DNA from: an uncultured Nitrospira sp.
GTDB taxonomy: Bacteria > Nitrospirota > Nitrospiria > Nitrospirales > Nitrospiraceae
Assembly: GCA_902500785.1 (NCBI GenBank)
Contig: CABVRW010000017.1
Coordinates: 1 to 63,302 of the forward strand
Direction: 5' to 3'
Length of the DNA stretch: 63,302 nt
The notes under the pieces were generated by a model. It saw only the letters and a program-made list of their open reading frames with translations, ran no database searches and was not told the origin of the DNA. This document shows positions 25,655 to 35,131 of this stretch, piece after piece. The position numbers and the translations under genes were made by a program. Within the stretch, counting starts at the first letter, position 1. Every line of letters starts with the position of its first letter.

Positions 25655-26363
25655 AACCTCGCTTGCTACTTTTTACACCTGCCAGCAGGGATTGAAGTTT
25701 CCGATCACCTGAACCGGTCACCTTCTTCCAGCTTTCGTGCTTCCAGCTTTCGTGCCCGCCACCGCATTCATCGCTTCGGGGCTGGGACTGGACTGCTCGC
25801 CGGCGGAGAATCACCAGAGTGACCACACTTATTATCGCCAAGACAGCGCCGATAGCGATCCATGTAAATGTCTGATGGAGCACTGCAGAAAAGCTACTCC
25901 ATTCCTCACCCAGAACATACCCCGCCGTAATAAACGTTCCTGACCAGACCACCGCGCCCAAATAGGCAAACGTCGCAAAGGGAGGATATCGCAAACCGGA
26001 TGTGCCCACCGCAAGTGCGCCGAGATGACGCAGGCCTGGCACAAAGTAGGCGACAAGGATCGCGTACATTCCCCACTGGCTCACCCACCGCTGTGCAGCA
26101 AGAAAATGTGTCTCGCTGATGTGGAGCCATGGACCGAGCCTTGTGGTGACGCGTGGTCCAAGGAGGCGCCCGAGGCCATAGCTGATCGTGATGCCAGAAG
26201 CGCTGCCTATTGCAGCGGATAAAATGGAGAGAGGAACAGACAAATCGCCCTTAAAGCACAGATACCCGACAAACACGAGCAACGTTTCATCTGGAATTGG
26301 CAGGCCGACAATCCCCAACATGAGGAGTACAACAATGGCGGAGTACTCTAGTCGTGGATCCAT
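25605..26363 (-). CDS. DedA-family membrane protein; frame runs into tRNA-Ala
   Basis: About 252 codons from ATG 26363. Residues about 5-200 are a DedA/VTT-domain membrane protein: LGIVGLPIPDETLLVFVGYL, an internal amphipathic stretch, and AYFVPGLRHLGALAVG, the counterpart of the family's F-x-R-x-x-P-G-x-R motif in which the first Arg is replaced. DedA proteins act in envelope lipid recycling and proton-dependent homeostasis. Two oddities: the frame is continuous upstream with an RND pump fragment, and no stop occurs before the antisense of tRNA-Ala, so the last 30 or so residues are unlikely to be native. A tandem 15-bp duplication lies in this tail. It may be an intact domain in a decayed setting. 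Confidence 0.6.
   Translation of the reverse strand: MDPRLEYSAIVVLLMLGIVGLPIPDETLLVFVGYLCFKGDLSVPLSILSAAIGSASGITISYGLGRLLGPRVTTRLGPWLHISETHFLAAQRWVSQWGMYAILVAYFVPGLRHLGALAVGTSGLRYPPFATFAYLGAVVWSGTFITAGYVLGEEWSSFSAVLHQTFTWIAIGAVLAIISVVTLVILRRRAVQSQPRSDECGGGHESWKHESWKKVTGSGDRKLQSLLAGVKSSKRGLVEGRGVEPPTPTLRT
25725..25754. repeat. Perfect 15-bp tandem duplication
   Basis: Two adjacent copies of CTTCCAGCTTTCGTG in the 3' tail of the DedA frame; probably a recent slippage event. Confidence 0.85.
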
Positions 26364-27119
26364 GCAAACGCCGTCTCCAAGATGTTCACCAATTACCTCC
26401 TGATCAATCCACCCCAGCCAGATGCCTGCATGAGCTTCTCGGCTTGTTCCGGCATCAGACTCCTCCTGCTGCACATCATAGTCGTGGAGCAGTTCAACGA
26501 GTACCGGTAACACTAGCAGAATCAGGACGGCGGAGGTCAGCATCCCACCGACGACGACACGGGCGAGAGGCTGTTGGGATTGGGCTCCGATGCCGGTTGA
26601 GATCGCTGCGGGTAAGAGGCCAATGGCCGCTGCCAACGAAGTCATCAGGACGGGACGCATTCGCTCTTCGGCGCTCTTCAAGATCGCCCGTTTGAGATCA
26701 TAAGTCTCCTTGACAAGATCACGAATGCGGCTCACCAGAATGAGTCCGCCTTGCACGGCCACGCCAAAGAGGGAAGTGAACCCGACTGCGGCAGAGATAC
26801 TAAAGTGCGTCCCCGTGATCGCAAGTGCCAGAACTCCGCCCACCAGTGCGAACGGGACGGACACTATCACCAGAACGGCGTCGCGGATCGAGCGTACGGC
26901 GAGGTACACCAGGAACAGAATCAGCGCCAAGGTGAGGGGCACGATGGTGGTAAGCCGGTGCTTCTCATCCTGCAGCTGATCATATTCACCATGCCATTCC
27001 ATCCGGTAGCCCTCTGGCAATATGATCTGTTCGGTAATTCGGTGCCGCGCCTCCGTCACCGTCCCTTCTAAATCGCGGCCCCGGACGCTGAATTTGATGG
27101 GGAGATAGAGAGGGCCCCG
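26364..27119 (-). pseudogene. 3' remnant of a CzcA/CusA-type RND metal-efflux transporter
   Basis: The C-terminal quarter of a heavy-metal RND pump is recognisable (about 250 codons): LPIKFSVRGRDLEGTVTEA, the membrane block LTLALILFLVYLAVRSIRDA, then FSISAAVGFTSLFGVAVQGG and PVLMTSLAAAIGLLPAA. The rest (N-terminal membrane and docking domains) is missing: the sequence stops at the edge of the IS3-family remnant, which removed or displaced the 5' part. Instead of ending with a stop, the frame continues through a linker of about 35 residues into the DedA gene. It cannot function as a pump. Confidence 0.85.
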
Positions 27120-27138
27120 AAAATTCGGACAGTGTGAT

Positions 27139-27949
27139 AAGTGGTAGCCTTGCTTCACCGAAGCCACCAGAGGGTGGCGAACCAGAGGAGCACGACGATG
27201 AAGAGAACGAGACGCAATCACGGCGCGGCATTCAAGGCTCAGGTGGCCTTAGCCGCATGTAGGGGCGACAAGACGCTGGCGGAATTGGCGGAACAGTTTG
27301 GCATCCATCCCACCCAGATCACAGATTGGAAGCGACACTTACTGGAGCGGGCAGCAGATGTGTTTGGCGGCCCGACCCACAAGCCAGACGCGCCGGATCT
27401 CAAGGTCCTTCACGCCAAGATTGGGCAGCTGGCGCTGCGGCTTCGTATACTTGTGTGCGGTCATGGACTAGGCCAGTCGCCGGGTGCTGGCGTGGCGGCT
27501 CTCCAACACGCTGACGACCGATTTCTGTGCGGAGGCGGTCCAGGAGGCCGTGACCACCTATGGCGCACCGACGATCTTCAACACCGACCAAGGGTAGCCC
27601 GTTCACGAGCCTCGAGTTCACGGGGATCCTGAACGCGCACGGCATTCAGATCAGCATGGACGGCACAGGCTGCTGGCGCGACTACGTGTTCGTGGAACGA
27701 CTCTGGAAGAGCATCAAATACGAGGAGGTGTATCTGCACGCGTACGAAACTGTCAGTGCAGCACACCAGGGGCTCGCACGCTACCTGGTGTTCTATAATC
27801 AGCACAGACCACACAGGGCGCTTGACGGCAAGACGCCAGAACAGGTGTACTGCGACAACCTGACGATGCGGCTCTCCGCCGCATCGTCAGACCACCGCGA
27901 GGCGCCACTTAAAAAATGGACCATGCTGTCCAACCAAACGGGGCCACTT
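27139..27949 (+). mobile_element. Decayed IS3-family insertion sequence
   Basis: About 0.8 kb, shorter than the usual 1.2-1.3 kb. Ends share AAGTGG (27139-27144) and its inverse CCACTT (27944-27949). It carries the start of OrfA and the end of OrfB with an internal deletion and later point lesions, so it is not autonomous. The left edge abuts the RND fragment. Confidence 0.75.
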
Positions 27950-28066
27950 CTATTGCGGTGCATGCCGAATACAATACGTACCAGTCGAAGGGAGTCGGCG
28001 CGGCAGGCGGGGATCTGCTTAGTCAGACGATGCTTGCCGGGTTGGACTTTTCGACAATGCGGCTGA
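27198..28066 (+). pseudogene. IS3-family transposase (OrfA-OrfB), broken
   Basis: OrfA begins at 27198 with GAGGAG upstream and reads MKRTRRNHGAAFKAQVALAA, a helix-turn-helix typical of IS3 OrfA, to LHAKIGQLAL near 27437. The rest of OrfA and the start of the OrfB integrase are deleted. What remains of OrfB is first readable from about 27444 as LCAVMD, a TAG stop, then ASRRVLAWRLSNTLTTDFC to NTDQG, where a second TAG and a frame change occur. It resumes as SPFTSLEFTGILNAHGIQIS and ends with FVERLWKSIKYEEVYLHAY and NQHRPHRALDGKTPEQVY. At least four lesions show long inactivity. Confidence 0.85.
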
Positions 28067-28187
28067 AAGAAGCGAGGCGGTTAAGGCTACGGCCATCCTG
28101 ACCGCCGGGTACCCGCGCTTCTCTCCCTGAATGAAATCAAGCCAGCCCTCCAGTGGATGACCTGGTATTGCCGCCTCGTCACGCCTA

Positions 28188-29246
28188 TCAGGGCGAAGCG
28201 TGATGCAGTTCGGCCATCAAATAGGACAACAGTCGAGTCGTATGCTCGGCTCTCCCCTCCAGGGTCAGATGGTAAATGTGGTCCGTAAACCATTTTGCGT
28301 CATATTGAGAATCGGGGGGGTGTCCTAGTATGGGTATTCTCATGTCGTGGAGTCGTCCAGCTATCTGCCGTATGGAATTTGATACGCGTGGAGAAGTGAA
28401 GTCCAGCTCGTTTTTTACGACCGGCGGCCAAGCGATGTATACAGCAATGTCCCGCGCATGACAGCTCACTACAAAGTCGCGCAAATTGCCCCAGAAATAT
28501 GTCGACTCAACAAAGTCGACATCCAGCTCATAAGGATCTTTGCCGAACGGCCTTGGGGCCTCCGGTGTTCGCAACCTGGCATCTCCATGGGGATCGATGT
28601 TCAGAAACGAATAGATTTTTTCCGGGTGGTAGTCTGGTTGGCTCCAGGCGTCGCGTACCAGGCTCAGGATCTCCTGCGAACTTTTGAGCCGTCTGGCCCG
28701 AACGCTCTCCAAGCGTTCACCCATGGCCTTGGTGATGGCGCCAAGCAGCACTCGCTGTGGAACGACGGAAAACATAAATTCCAATTTCTCCCTCGGCTCA
28801 AGATCCCGGAAATAATCCGGGTCCCATGCCATGATTTGACTCGTGAGCCATTCAGTATAAGGCACTCCCGGGCTGTAATATCCATACTCGAGCGGCAACA
28901 CAACGATATCGCCCGGCTCGATGTAGGGTGCAATCTCCTTCAGCATGAAATCAAACGGTCGGTTCATACTCACGCCCATATTGATGGTGGAGATGCCGAG
29001 CACCCGTTCAATTCGGTCGGAATCGATCCCGAAGAAGGCACTGGAGCCGGCTACGAACAGGAGTTTTTGTTTCTCCCGGTTCTGCGCCAGCAAATCACGC
29101 TTCACGATTTGGGCGTCATGTATCCAATACTCCGCCGATACGAGTGCGCCCAGTTGATAGAAAAATGCACTGCTATACAGCAGGGCGAGAAGGACGAGTG
29201 TGAGGGCGATCACTCCCACATATTTCACCGGCGAGAAGGTGTTCAT
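28188..29246 (-). CDS. DltD/AlgX-like SGNH-fold protein, membrane anchored
   Basis: A 352-residue protein with one N-terminal membrane anchor (about 8-30) and an outward SGNH-like domain: LFVAGSSAFFGIDSDRI holds the nucleophile Ser of block I and FTDHIYHLTLEG near the C-terminus the Asp and His. Such proteins partner MBOAT acyltransferases and pass acyl groups to cell-surface polymers. ATG 29246 lies six bases after the MBOAT stop, so it is in an operon with it, although no ribosome site is visible; a TTG two codons earlier is the alternative. The acceptor polymer is unknown. Confidence 0.78.
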   Translation of the reverse strand: MNTFSPVKYVGVIALTLVLLALLYSSAFFYQLGALVSAEYWIHDAQIVKRDLLAQNREKQKLLFVAGSSAFFGIDSDRIERVLGISTINMGVSMNRPFDFMLKEIAPYIEPGDIVVLPLEYGYYSPGVPYTEWLTSQIMAWDPDYFRDLEPREKLEFMFSVVPQRVLLGAITKAMGERLESVRARRLKSSQEILSLVRDAWSQPDYHPEKIYSFLNIDPHGDARLRTPEAPRPFGKDPYELDVDFVESTYFWGNLRDFVVSCHARDIAVYIAWPPVVKNELDFTSPRVSNSIRQIAGRLHDMRIPILGHPPDSQYDAKWFTDHIYHLTLEGRAEHTTRLLSYLMAELHHASP

Positions 29247-29252
29247 ATGCAA

Positions 29253-30809
29253 TCAGAAATTTTGATAAATAAAGCCGCTAGGATGTGTGGTTATGGATGC
29301 GAGCAACACGAGAAACAGAAGGGCACCAATAAACATCCCGCGTCTCATCGTGAAGGCGACTGGGAGACTATGGTTGTCCAGATGCATCCATTCGTGTGTG
29401 TTCGGCAGTCGTAGAACGATCAGACTTGATGCAAGGAGCCAGAAAAGGTGCAGCGCGGGCTCTGATAAGAGGAAATTGATTGGGAAGGCTGTCCAGCGGT
29501 CGAATGAAATGGCGACTTTCATAGTATCAACGGTAAAGAATTGGGCGAAAGCAGTAAACTGAGGCGCCGGCTTCTCCAAGGAATGCAGAGCCTCTCGCAG
29601 GCCATTCGCCCACAGTCCATTCAGCCCGGCGAGCGAAGCCGAAATTCTCAGGGCTGCAGACACAGTCTCGGCTCGAAACCATACCCAGGCCACGGAAACG
29701 GAGAGAAAGGTCAGGCTCCATCCCACAGCATGGGAGCAACGGCCACCTAGTTTTCGCCAGCCATGGTTGATCATGAGATAGAGGCCGTGCAGGGCACCCC
29801 AGATCACGAATGTCCAACTGGCTCCATGCCATAGTCCGCATAACGCCATGGTGATCATCACGTGGAGTTGTTGCCGCAGCAGGCCGCTTCGATTTCCGCC
29901 TAAAGGAATGTATAGGTAATCCCGGAGGAAGCGAGAAAGCGTCATATGCCATCGTGTCCAGAAATCAGTAATACTGGTAGCTTTGTACGGAGAGTTGAAA
30001 TTTTCGGGTAGCACAATCCCGAATAGCTTGGCCAGCCCGAGCGCCATATCCGTATAACCGGAGAAATCGAAGTAGAGTTGGAATGTGTAGGCAAGGATCC
30101 CGCCCCACGCTTCGACCAGGCCCATTTCTCCTCCTTGGGAGTCTGCGGAGAAAATCGGATTGGCATAAGCGGCCAAGGTATCTGCCAAAACAAGTTTCTT
30201 GAAGAGACCGATTGAGAAGAGGGTGATCCCTTCTGCGAAGGCACCAGACGAAAACGAGCGCATCGCGCTTCTCAGCTGAGGAGCGAACTCTCCATACCGA
30301 ACAATCGGGCCGGCCAGCAGCTTTGGGAAAAACGAGCAGAATAGCCCGTACTCCAACACATGAAAGGTTGTGACTTGGCCGCGATACACGTCGACGAGGT
30401 AGGCGATTTGTTGGAACGTCAGAAATGAAATGCCGAGCGGTAAATAATTGGTGCTGAGTGGATATGCCGTCCCCATGACGACGTTGATATTCTCCAGCAG
30501 GAATGTTGAATATTTGAAATAGCCCAGCAGGGCGAGGTTGATCGTCAGGCCCAAGATCAAAAGGTATTTTCGCTTTGCGCTTAGCAGAGAGGTGTAACGA
30601 TGGATGGAAAAGCCGATTAGATAGTTCGCGCACATTGAGAGCAGAATCAGCGCCATATCCCATCCCGACCGCCAGCCGGCGAAAGTCAGAGACATGCCGA
30701 TGAGCCCGACAAGTGCAAGGCGAAATTGGCCGATTTTGTTCAGCAGGACGTACAGGAGTATCGAGAGGGGTAAAAAACCGGCAATAAAACTGAATGAATG
30801 TAAGGCCAT
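29253..30809 (-). CDS. MBOAT-family O-acyltransferase (AlgI/DltB-like)
   Basis: A 518-residue polytopic membrane protein with about 10-12 hydrophobic segments. Family hallmarks: LLAGPIVRYGEFAPQL, FDFSGYTDMALGLAKLFGI, NFNSPYKATSITDFWTRWH and the catalytic GLWHGASWTFVIWGALHG. It would carry acyl (often acetyl) groups across the inner membrane for transfer to an exopolysaccharide or similar polymer, with the SGNH protein encoded next in the operon. The surrounding DNA is visibly richer in A/T than the core (about 45% GC in 30481-30540 against about 72% in 24301-24360), which suits horizontal acquisition. Confidence 0.87.
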   Translation of the reverse strand: MALHSFSFIAGFLPLSILLYVLLNKIGQFRLALVGLIGMSLTFAGWRSGWDMALILLSMCANYLIGFSIHRYTSLLSAKRKYLLILGLTINLALLGYFKYSTFLLENINVVMGTAYPLSTNYLPLGISFLTFQQIAYLVDVYRGQVTTFHVLEYGLFCSFFPKLLAGPIVRYGEFAPQLRSAMRSFSSGAFAEGITLFSIGLFKKLVLADTLAAYANPIFSADSQGGEMGLVEAWGGILAYTFQLYFDFSGYTDMALGLAKLFGIVLPENFNSPYKATSITDFWTRWHMTLSRFLRDYLYIPLGGNRSGLLRQQLHVMITMALCGLWHGASWTFVIWGALHGLYLMINHGWRKLGGRCSHAVGWSLTFLSVSVAWVWFRAETVSAALRISASLAGLNGLWANGLREALHSLEKPAPQFTAFAQFFTVDTMKVAISFDRWTAFPINFLLSEPALHLFWLLASSLIVLRLPNTHEWMHLDNHSLPVAFTMRRGMFIGALLFLVLLASITTHPSGFIYQNF

Positions 30810-31685
30810 AATTCGGTACGGATGTCGCTAGGCTTCACATTGTCGCCCATGCTAAGTGGAAACGATCACGTGGCGTTGACTGTCTGTCTGATGCTTGGTC
30901 ACGGCATTGGGCGATCAAATACTCGGGGACAGAGCCTCGTCAGTCTGTTGGCTCAAAATGCGAAACTCTTTGTTCGAGCGGTATCCACGGCAGGGGCATT
31001 GCACAGTCGATGTCGAACTGCCAATGCGACACTGTTACTGTCGAATGCCTGTAGCTCGGCAGCCAACCCACAACCCTAGAATGTCCGCAATGCTTTGAAT
31101 AGAGGTCATTATCATTGCCAAAGCTGTGCCAACAATGTCGGGAGAGATCCAAGCAAAAAAACTCATGGCGGTGCGGAGCCTTGGCGCGTTCCCAAAGCAC
31201 GCTCATCGCGAGAATTTCCTCCTGGCTTCTGTAACTGAGTCATTCAAAATGTCAGGATTTCAAGCATATGGAGCATGAGGGGGACCGTCACAGTTCCACC
31301 AGGAAACACCTTCCCATGATTCGGCCAAGACTTGGTGGTTTCGTCGACAGCAGAAATGAAGGGGAGGAGTTGTCCAGAAAGCAAGGTTCGCTCCTGCAGG
31401 CGACTGGCTCCTTGAGCGATACCGCACGTCGAGCACCCTCGCTGAGCGCTCATAGCGGGCTCCCTCAAGACTGTTCGGAGTTCCATGCGTTTGGAAGTCT
31501 GTAGCTATCTATCAGCGGGATCTTCGTGCCAACGGCTTTACATAACACCACGGGACGGCTGGTCCGTCTACGGGCTAGGCGATACGGCACCCGGCGGCCG
31601 AGCTTGGCATCGAAACTAACAACACATTAACCGGTGAGGGAGGGTGGATGGAGGATGGGTGCGGTAGATCTGTACCGGGGGCAGG
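30810..31685. other. Long non-coding stretch at the island's right side
   Basis: About 876 bp with no convincing gene. Frames at 30822, 30940 and 31244 have no ribosome sites or recognisable content. A 43-codon minus-strand frame (31035-31166, starting MSFFAWISPDIVG) is weakly hydrophobic but unsupported. It probably holds the MBOAT promoter and decayed island sequence. Confidence 0.5.
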
Positions 31686-32015
31686 CTATCGTTTGTATAC
31701 AACCGTAACTCGGACGAGGAAATCCCGCAGGAGTTCCTGTTGATGCTGCAACGTGCCGAAGTCTTTTGCCAAGGCAGCCTCCTCAAGGTGATGACCGATC
31801 ATACTAATCTGATCAAGCCCATATCCGCCGCCATCACCTTTCATGCGATGGCCCAGAAGACGGATGGTGGTTAGGTCGCCTTGCTTGAGACAAGCTTCAA
31901 TCGTGGTGAGGTCGCGTTGTCGATTAGCGAGAAATCCCGGCACAATCGCTTCCAGGTCAGGATCAATTGTGACGACAATTCTCTCTCGGTCGGCATCAGG
32001 GCGCGCCTGTGTCAT
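31686..32015 (-). CDS. Hpt-domain phosphotransfer protein
   Basis: A 109-residue histidine phosphotransfer (Hpt) protein. The helical bundle holds the phospho-acceptor His in [20 protein letters not shown], followed by a second helix with [15 protein letters not shown]. It would relay phosphate between the receivers of the adjacent hybrid kinase and a downstream response regulator. Its start overlaps the stop of the hybrid-kinase gene by four bases (ATGA), so the two are translated together. Confidence 0.85.
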   Translation of the reverse strand: MTQARPDADRERIVVTIDPDLEAIVPGFLANRQRDLTTIEACLKQGDLTTIRLLGHRMKGDGGGYGLDQISMIGHHLEEAALAKDFGTLQHQQELLRDFLVRVTVVYKR

Positions 32016-33778
32016 TGAGGGCCTGTTTTTTCAAAGGCTGCGAGCAATTCAAGAAGCGTGATCCGTTTTAGTGGCTTGGTCATGTGAGCGTTGCAGCCCG
32101 CCTCGAAAATTCTCGTGGCTTCTTCCTTGAGCGCCAATGCCGTCAGTGCCACAATTTGAACTGCGGGCAGATCCTGCTCTTGTTCCCACTTACGAATGGT
32201 TCTCGTGGCGGTCAACCCATCCATGACCGGCATCTGCATATCCATGAGGATCAGGTCGTAGTGTCCGTTCTGAAACTTCGCGACTCCGATCTGACCGTTA
32301 TCTGCAAGATCCAATCGATGGGAAGTATCCTTGAGATAGGATTTGATCAGGACTTGGTTGTCCGGGGAGTCCTCGACGAGGAGGATTCGCAGAGGCTTGC
32401 AGGAGGGCGTCGCCGGTGGTCGCGAATGCTGAGAGGTAGTCAAAAACGCACTCTGGCTGCGTCCGAGCGCGATACTGATTGTTTGTTGAAGCTCGGATCG
32501 CCGGATCGGCTTGACCAGATATCCGCCCAAGCCGAGGTCGTAGGTTTTGGCAATGTCGTCGGCCCACCGATCGGATGCCAACATAATGATGGTAAGGCCG
32601 CTGAGTCGATGATCGGCACGAATACGCTCGATGACCTCAAACCCATCCATTCCGGGCATTCGACAATCCAGCAGCAGGAGACCAAAAAGCGTCTTCGAAG
32701 TCAGCGACTGCTGCAGTAGTTCCATCGCCTGTTCTCCGCTGTCGGCTTCCTCCACGAAGGCGCCCCACCCGAAGAGTGTTTCACGCAGAATCAACCGATT
32801 GGTGGGGTAATCATCCACTACCAAACAACGCAGCCCTGTGAGGTTCAGTGCGACGGCCGGATTAGGTATCGATGGGGCCGTTTGTATGCCGAGCCGAACG
32901 ACACAATGGAAGGTACTGCCTTCGCCCAGTGTGCTTTCAGCCCAGATTCGTCCCCCCATGAGCTTGGCCAGTTGCTGTGAAATCGAGAGTCCCAGGCCAG
33001 TGCCGCCGTATTGGCGGGCAATGGTGCTATGGCCTTGAGTGAAGGTGTCGAAAATGGTCTTCAACTTGTCCGGAGGTACTCCGATCCCGGTGTCCGTAAT
33101 CGAGAATCGAATCACGCCTGCTTCTTGTCGGTCGGGATCGTTGGTGACCGTCATGACCACCGAACCCGTCTCCGTGAATTTGATCGCATTCCCCAGCAAG
33201 TTCAGCAGGACTTGGTAGAGGCGGTTCGGATCGCCGATGAGATGGCAGGGCACGTCGGGGGCCAGGTGCGAGACCAGTTCGAGCCCTTTTTCATTGGCTC
33301 GAAGCGCCAGCATCTCGCTCGCCTTGTCGATCAGCTCGGAGAGGTCGAAATCGATGGCGTCCAGGTCCAGGCGGCCGGATTCGACCTTTGATAAATCGAG
33401 GATGTCGTTGATCAGGCTCAGCAGACTGGCTCCGGCGCGACGAAAAATACGCAGGTATTTTCGTTGCTCAGGGGTCAGCGTGGTCTCCCACAGCAAGTCG
33501 GCCATGCCGATGATGGCGTTCATCGGGGTGCGGATCTCATGGCTCATGCTGGCCAGGAACTCGCTCTTGGCACGGTTGGCCACATCGGCGGCATCTTTCG
33601 CGCGTTGCAGCTCCTCGACGCGGCGTTGCAGCTCTTTGGACACACGTTGGAGCGCTCGCTCGGCACGTCGGCGCGCGGCCTGCTCGCGTTGCAGTGCGGT
33701 GAGTGGTCGGGAAGGGATTCGGGAAGCGCGTGTCGGAGAGGCGGCGGTTTGTCGGGTCTGGGAGATGCGTTTCGCCAT
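32012..33778 (-). CDS. Soluble hybrid histidine kinase with two receiver domains
   Basis: A 588-residue protein with no membrane segment. A basic N-terminal coiled coil (about 28-72) leads to a HisKA domain with His80 in [16 protein letters not shown], an HATPase (about 185-305; [24 protein letters not shown]), then two receivers: REC1 (about 325-440, acceptor in [13 protein letters not shown]) and REC2 (about 465-580, [13 protein letters not shown]). Signal input must come by partner proteins or the coiled coil. It forms a relay with the Hpt gene that overlaps it and probably the regulators just upstream. Confidence 0.88.
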   Translation of the reverse strand: MAKRISQTRQTAASPTRASRIPSRPLTALQREQAARRRAERALQRVSKELQRRVEELQRAKDAADVANRAKSEFLASMSHEIRTPMNAIIGMADLLWETTLTPEQRKYLRIFRRAGASLLSLINDILDLSKVESGRLDLDAIDFDLSELIDKASEMLALRANEKGLELVSHLAPDVPCHLIGDPNRLYQVLLNLLGNAIKFTETGSVVMTVTNDPDRQEAGVIRFSITDTGIGVPPDKLKTIFDTFTQGHSTIARQYGGTGLGLSISQQLAKLMGGRIWAESTLGEGSTFHCVVRLGIQTAPSIPNPAVALNLTGLRCLVVDDYPTNRLILRETLFGWGAFVEEADSGEQAMELLQQSLTSKTLFGLLLLDCRMPGMDGFEVIERIRADHRLSGLTIIMLASDRWADDIAKTYDLGLGGYLVKPIRRSELQQTISIALGRSQSAFLTTSQHSRPPATPSCKPLRILLVEDSPDNQVLIKSYLKDTSHRLDLADNGQIGVAKFQNGHYDLILMDMQMPVMDGLTATRTIRKWEQEQDLPAVQIVALTALALKEEATRIFEAGCNAHMTKPLKRITLLELLAAFEKTGPQ

Positions 33779-33861
33779 GTCGTGGTCCGGTCGTCTTCAG
33801 CCCATCATGACGGCTTGGTATCGCGAGTGGGAGAAAGGATCCTCGCGATGGCAGAAGGCCG

Positions 33862-34866
33862 TCAATCGTTATGCGTGTGATGCACGAGTGTCAGGACCCC
33901 GGCCTGTTTGGTGCGATTGCGCCCTTCCTGCTTCGCTTGGTACAGCGCCTGGTCGGCGGCTCGAATCAGATCGGTCGGCGCGGCGATGCGGTTGGGAACG
34001 GTGCTCGCGAAACCGAGACTGATGGTCATCGGATCTCCGTTCGGATGTTTGATCTCCGCTTCGTAGACTTTGCGCCGAAGGGTCTCGGCGACCTGCGCCG
34101 CGCCGTCCACCGTGGTGCCGGGCAGCACGATGACGAACTCATCGCCACCGTACCGGGCGACCAAGTCGCCGGGACGATTCACATGGCTTGAGATGAGGTG
34201 GGCGATCTGGCGGAGTAGTTGATCTCCGGCCTGGTGCCCATGCGTATCATTGTAGGTTTTAAAATAGTCGATATCGAGCATGATGAGCGAGAGGGAGGTC
34301 GATTCGCGCGCGGCTCGGCGCCATTCCTGGTCGAGAAAGTCGTCGAACTGCCGTCGATTGGTAATCCCGGTGAGGCCGTCGAGGCATGAGAGGCGCAGTA
34401 ACATCTGGTTGGCTTCCTGTAACTGCCGCATGACCTCCAGAAGTTCCTGCTCGCGCGCGCGGCGCCGTTCGATTTCATGGACCAGGCGGAGCACGCAACG
34501 GACGCGTGTCAGGAGCTCGATCTTGCTGATAGGCTTGGCGACATAATCGATGGCGCCGGCGGCAAAAGCCAACTGCAGATCCACCGGATCGGTCTTGACG
34601 GTGACCATGATGATCGGGATGTCGCGGTACCGTTCGACGGCCTTGATTTGTCGACAAGCTTCGATGCCGCTGGTGGAAGGCATGACGATATCCATCAGAA
34701 TCAGATCGACTCGGCCGGTCATCTGCCGCATGCCGTCGAGCCCTAGGAGACGAAATGCGGCCGAGGCGGACTCGGCGACAAAGGTCTCTTCATACCCGGC
34801 GTTGGCGAGGATGGATTGGATCAACAGACGATCGTCTGTCGAGTCATCGACGATCAGGATACCCAT
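33862..34866 (-). CDS. Receiver-GGDEF diguanylate cyclase
   Basis: A 334-residue response regulator: receiver with acceptor Asp59 ([13 protein letters not shown]), a short helical linker and a GGDEF domain with the active motif YGGDEF at 239-244. The inhibitory product site RPGD (231-234) sits exactly five residues before it, so product feedback is expected. It makes cyclic di-GMP when phosphorylated, usually promoting attachment and polymer secretion. It starts at ATG 34866 with GGGAGA upstream and lies between the zinc-tailed regulator and the hybrid kinase, all in one direction. Confidence 0.9.
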   Translation of the reverse strand: MGILIVDDSTDDRLLIQSILANAGYEETFVAESASAAFRLLGLDGMRQMTGRVDLILMDIVMPSTSGIEACRQIKAVERYRDIPIIMVTVKTDPVDLQLAFAAGAIDYVAKPISKIELLTRVRCVLRLVHEIERRRAREQELLEVMRQLQEANQMLLRLSCLDGLTGITNRRQFDDFLDQEWRRAARESTSLSLIMLDIDYFKTYNDTHGHQAGDQLLRQIAHLISSHVNRPGDLVARYGGDEFVIVLPGTTVDGAAQVAETLRRKVYEAEIKHPNGDPMTISLGFASTVPNRIAAPTDLIRAADQALYQAKQEGRNRTKQAGVLTLVHHTHND

Positions 34867-35131
34867 GGTCAGTGTCTCCCTGAAAGTGTGTCTCGCAAGC
34901 GGCGGAAAATGTCCACCGGCGGCGTGCTCGACCTCGGTGAAGCGGCGCTCGTCAGAGACTGCAGCCGGGCTCTATCCGGAGGACGAACGATATTTCTCGA
35001 ACAACGGACTAAGAGGACGGCCTGTTCCGCAGCCTGCGGTCGATTCTGATACCAACGTGCCACGTACGTGGATCGTGTCCTATGGTGCGAACATTGAGGT
35101 GGTCCGCAGCCTGTTAGAAGGATGCTAGCAG
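34867..35131. other. Intergenic region with a 12-bp palindrome
   Basis: A 265-bp gap inside the phosphorelay cluster. It holds a perfect palindrome CCACGTACGTGG (35060-35071), a possible operator, and two CCGCAGCCTG copies. No gene is seen. Confidence 0.45.

Noticed and set aside
25605-27221. One 538-residue protein covering RND and DedA parts
   Set aside because: The first 30 or so codons are IS end sequence and the last codons are antisense tRNA; treated as remnant plus DedA instead.
30822-31486. Several small frames at the island's right side
   Set aside because: No ribosome sites, overlapping each other on both strands, and no recognisable content.
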